Source of the DNA: Eubacteriaceae bacterium
GTDB taxonomy: Bacteria > Bacillota > Clostridia > Lachnospirales > Lachnospiraceae
Length of the DNA: 64,000 nucleotides
Assembly (NCBI GenBank): GCA_902363805.1
Contig: CABJBF010000003.1
Coordinates: forward strand, 1 to 64,000
Reading direction: 5' to 3'
In this document: positions 63,981 to 64,000 of the stretch, piece by piece
Layout: every line of letters starts with the position of its first letter
Numbering within the stretch: the first letter of the stretch is position 1
Translations under genes and position numbers: made by a program
The notes under the pieces: model-generated
What the model saw: the letters and a program-made list of their open reading frames with translations, nothing else
What the model was told of the DNA's origin: nothing
Databases searched by the model: none

Positions 63981-64000
63981 TTGTGTTCCTCCTTGTAAAA

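Overview
The window looks like chromosomal DNA of a low-GC, gut-type Clostridia, most likely Lachnospiraceae. The basis is the strong A+T bias, AGGAGG-type ribosome binding sites, a tryptophan T-box, GHKL/LytTR two-component pairs, an Agr-type peptide pair, NSS-family symporters and the style of the secreted proteins. Genus and species are my inference only. No rRNA, tRNA, CRISPR array or intact mobile element was recognised by eye.

Layout. Positions 1-9.9 kb form a maltodextrin locus: an ABC importer (malE-F-G type) behind a promoter with two LacI-type operators, a glycogen/maltodextrin phosphorylase, two AraC-type regulators and a GH13 alpha-glucosidase. Positions 10-15.6 kb form a metal-efflux locus: an ArsR/SmtB repressor with its operator, a free-standing HMA chaperone, a CPC-type P1B ATPase, a small DUF6110-like protein and a second P-type ATPase with a variant SCALK motif. 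Next come potassium uptake (trkA-trkH), a DUF3006-like protein and a patatin-like lipase (15.7-20.3 kb). Positions 23.4-27.3 kb hold a copper chaperone behind a CsoR-type operator and a TrpXYZ-like ABC transporter under a Trp-specific T-box. Positions 27.5-32.1 kb hold ordinary transport, oxidoreductase and SEC-C genes.

The most unusual part is 20.3-42.8 kb. It holds three complete GHKL kinase/LytTR regulator pairs, each near a very short peptide gene. Pair 1 (21.1-23.1 kb) is followed by four 9-bp LytTR-like boxes at 20-21 bp spacing or multiples of it, a promoter, and a roughly 340-nt transcription unit encoding a 20-residue amphipathic peptide. This resembles the logic of staphylococcal RNAIII/delta-haemolysin. 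Pair 2 (33.5-35.5 kb) faces an agrB-agrD pair. Pair 3 (39.7-41.7 kb) lies between a heterodimeric ABC exporter, whose promoter carries 21-bp-phased direct repeats, and a 23-residue four-cysteine peptide gene. I read this as a peptide-signalling island. The grouping and the peptide genes are inferences from the sequence.

From 42.9 kb on there is an NSS symporter, a beta-glucoside PTS operon (EIIA, GH1, EIIC, EIIB and an HPr-like protein with Asn at position 46) with a divergent PRD activator, an IS3-type transposase remnant, a large secreted metallophosphoesterase, a broken MetE-like gene, a TauE-family exporter, a DUF438/hemerythrin/PAS protein, an M18 aminopeptidase, a MATE pump, a second NSS symporter, biotin synthase behind a BirA-type operator, and a nitroreductase.
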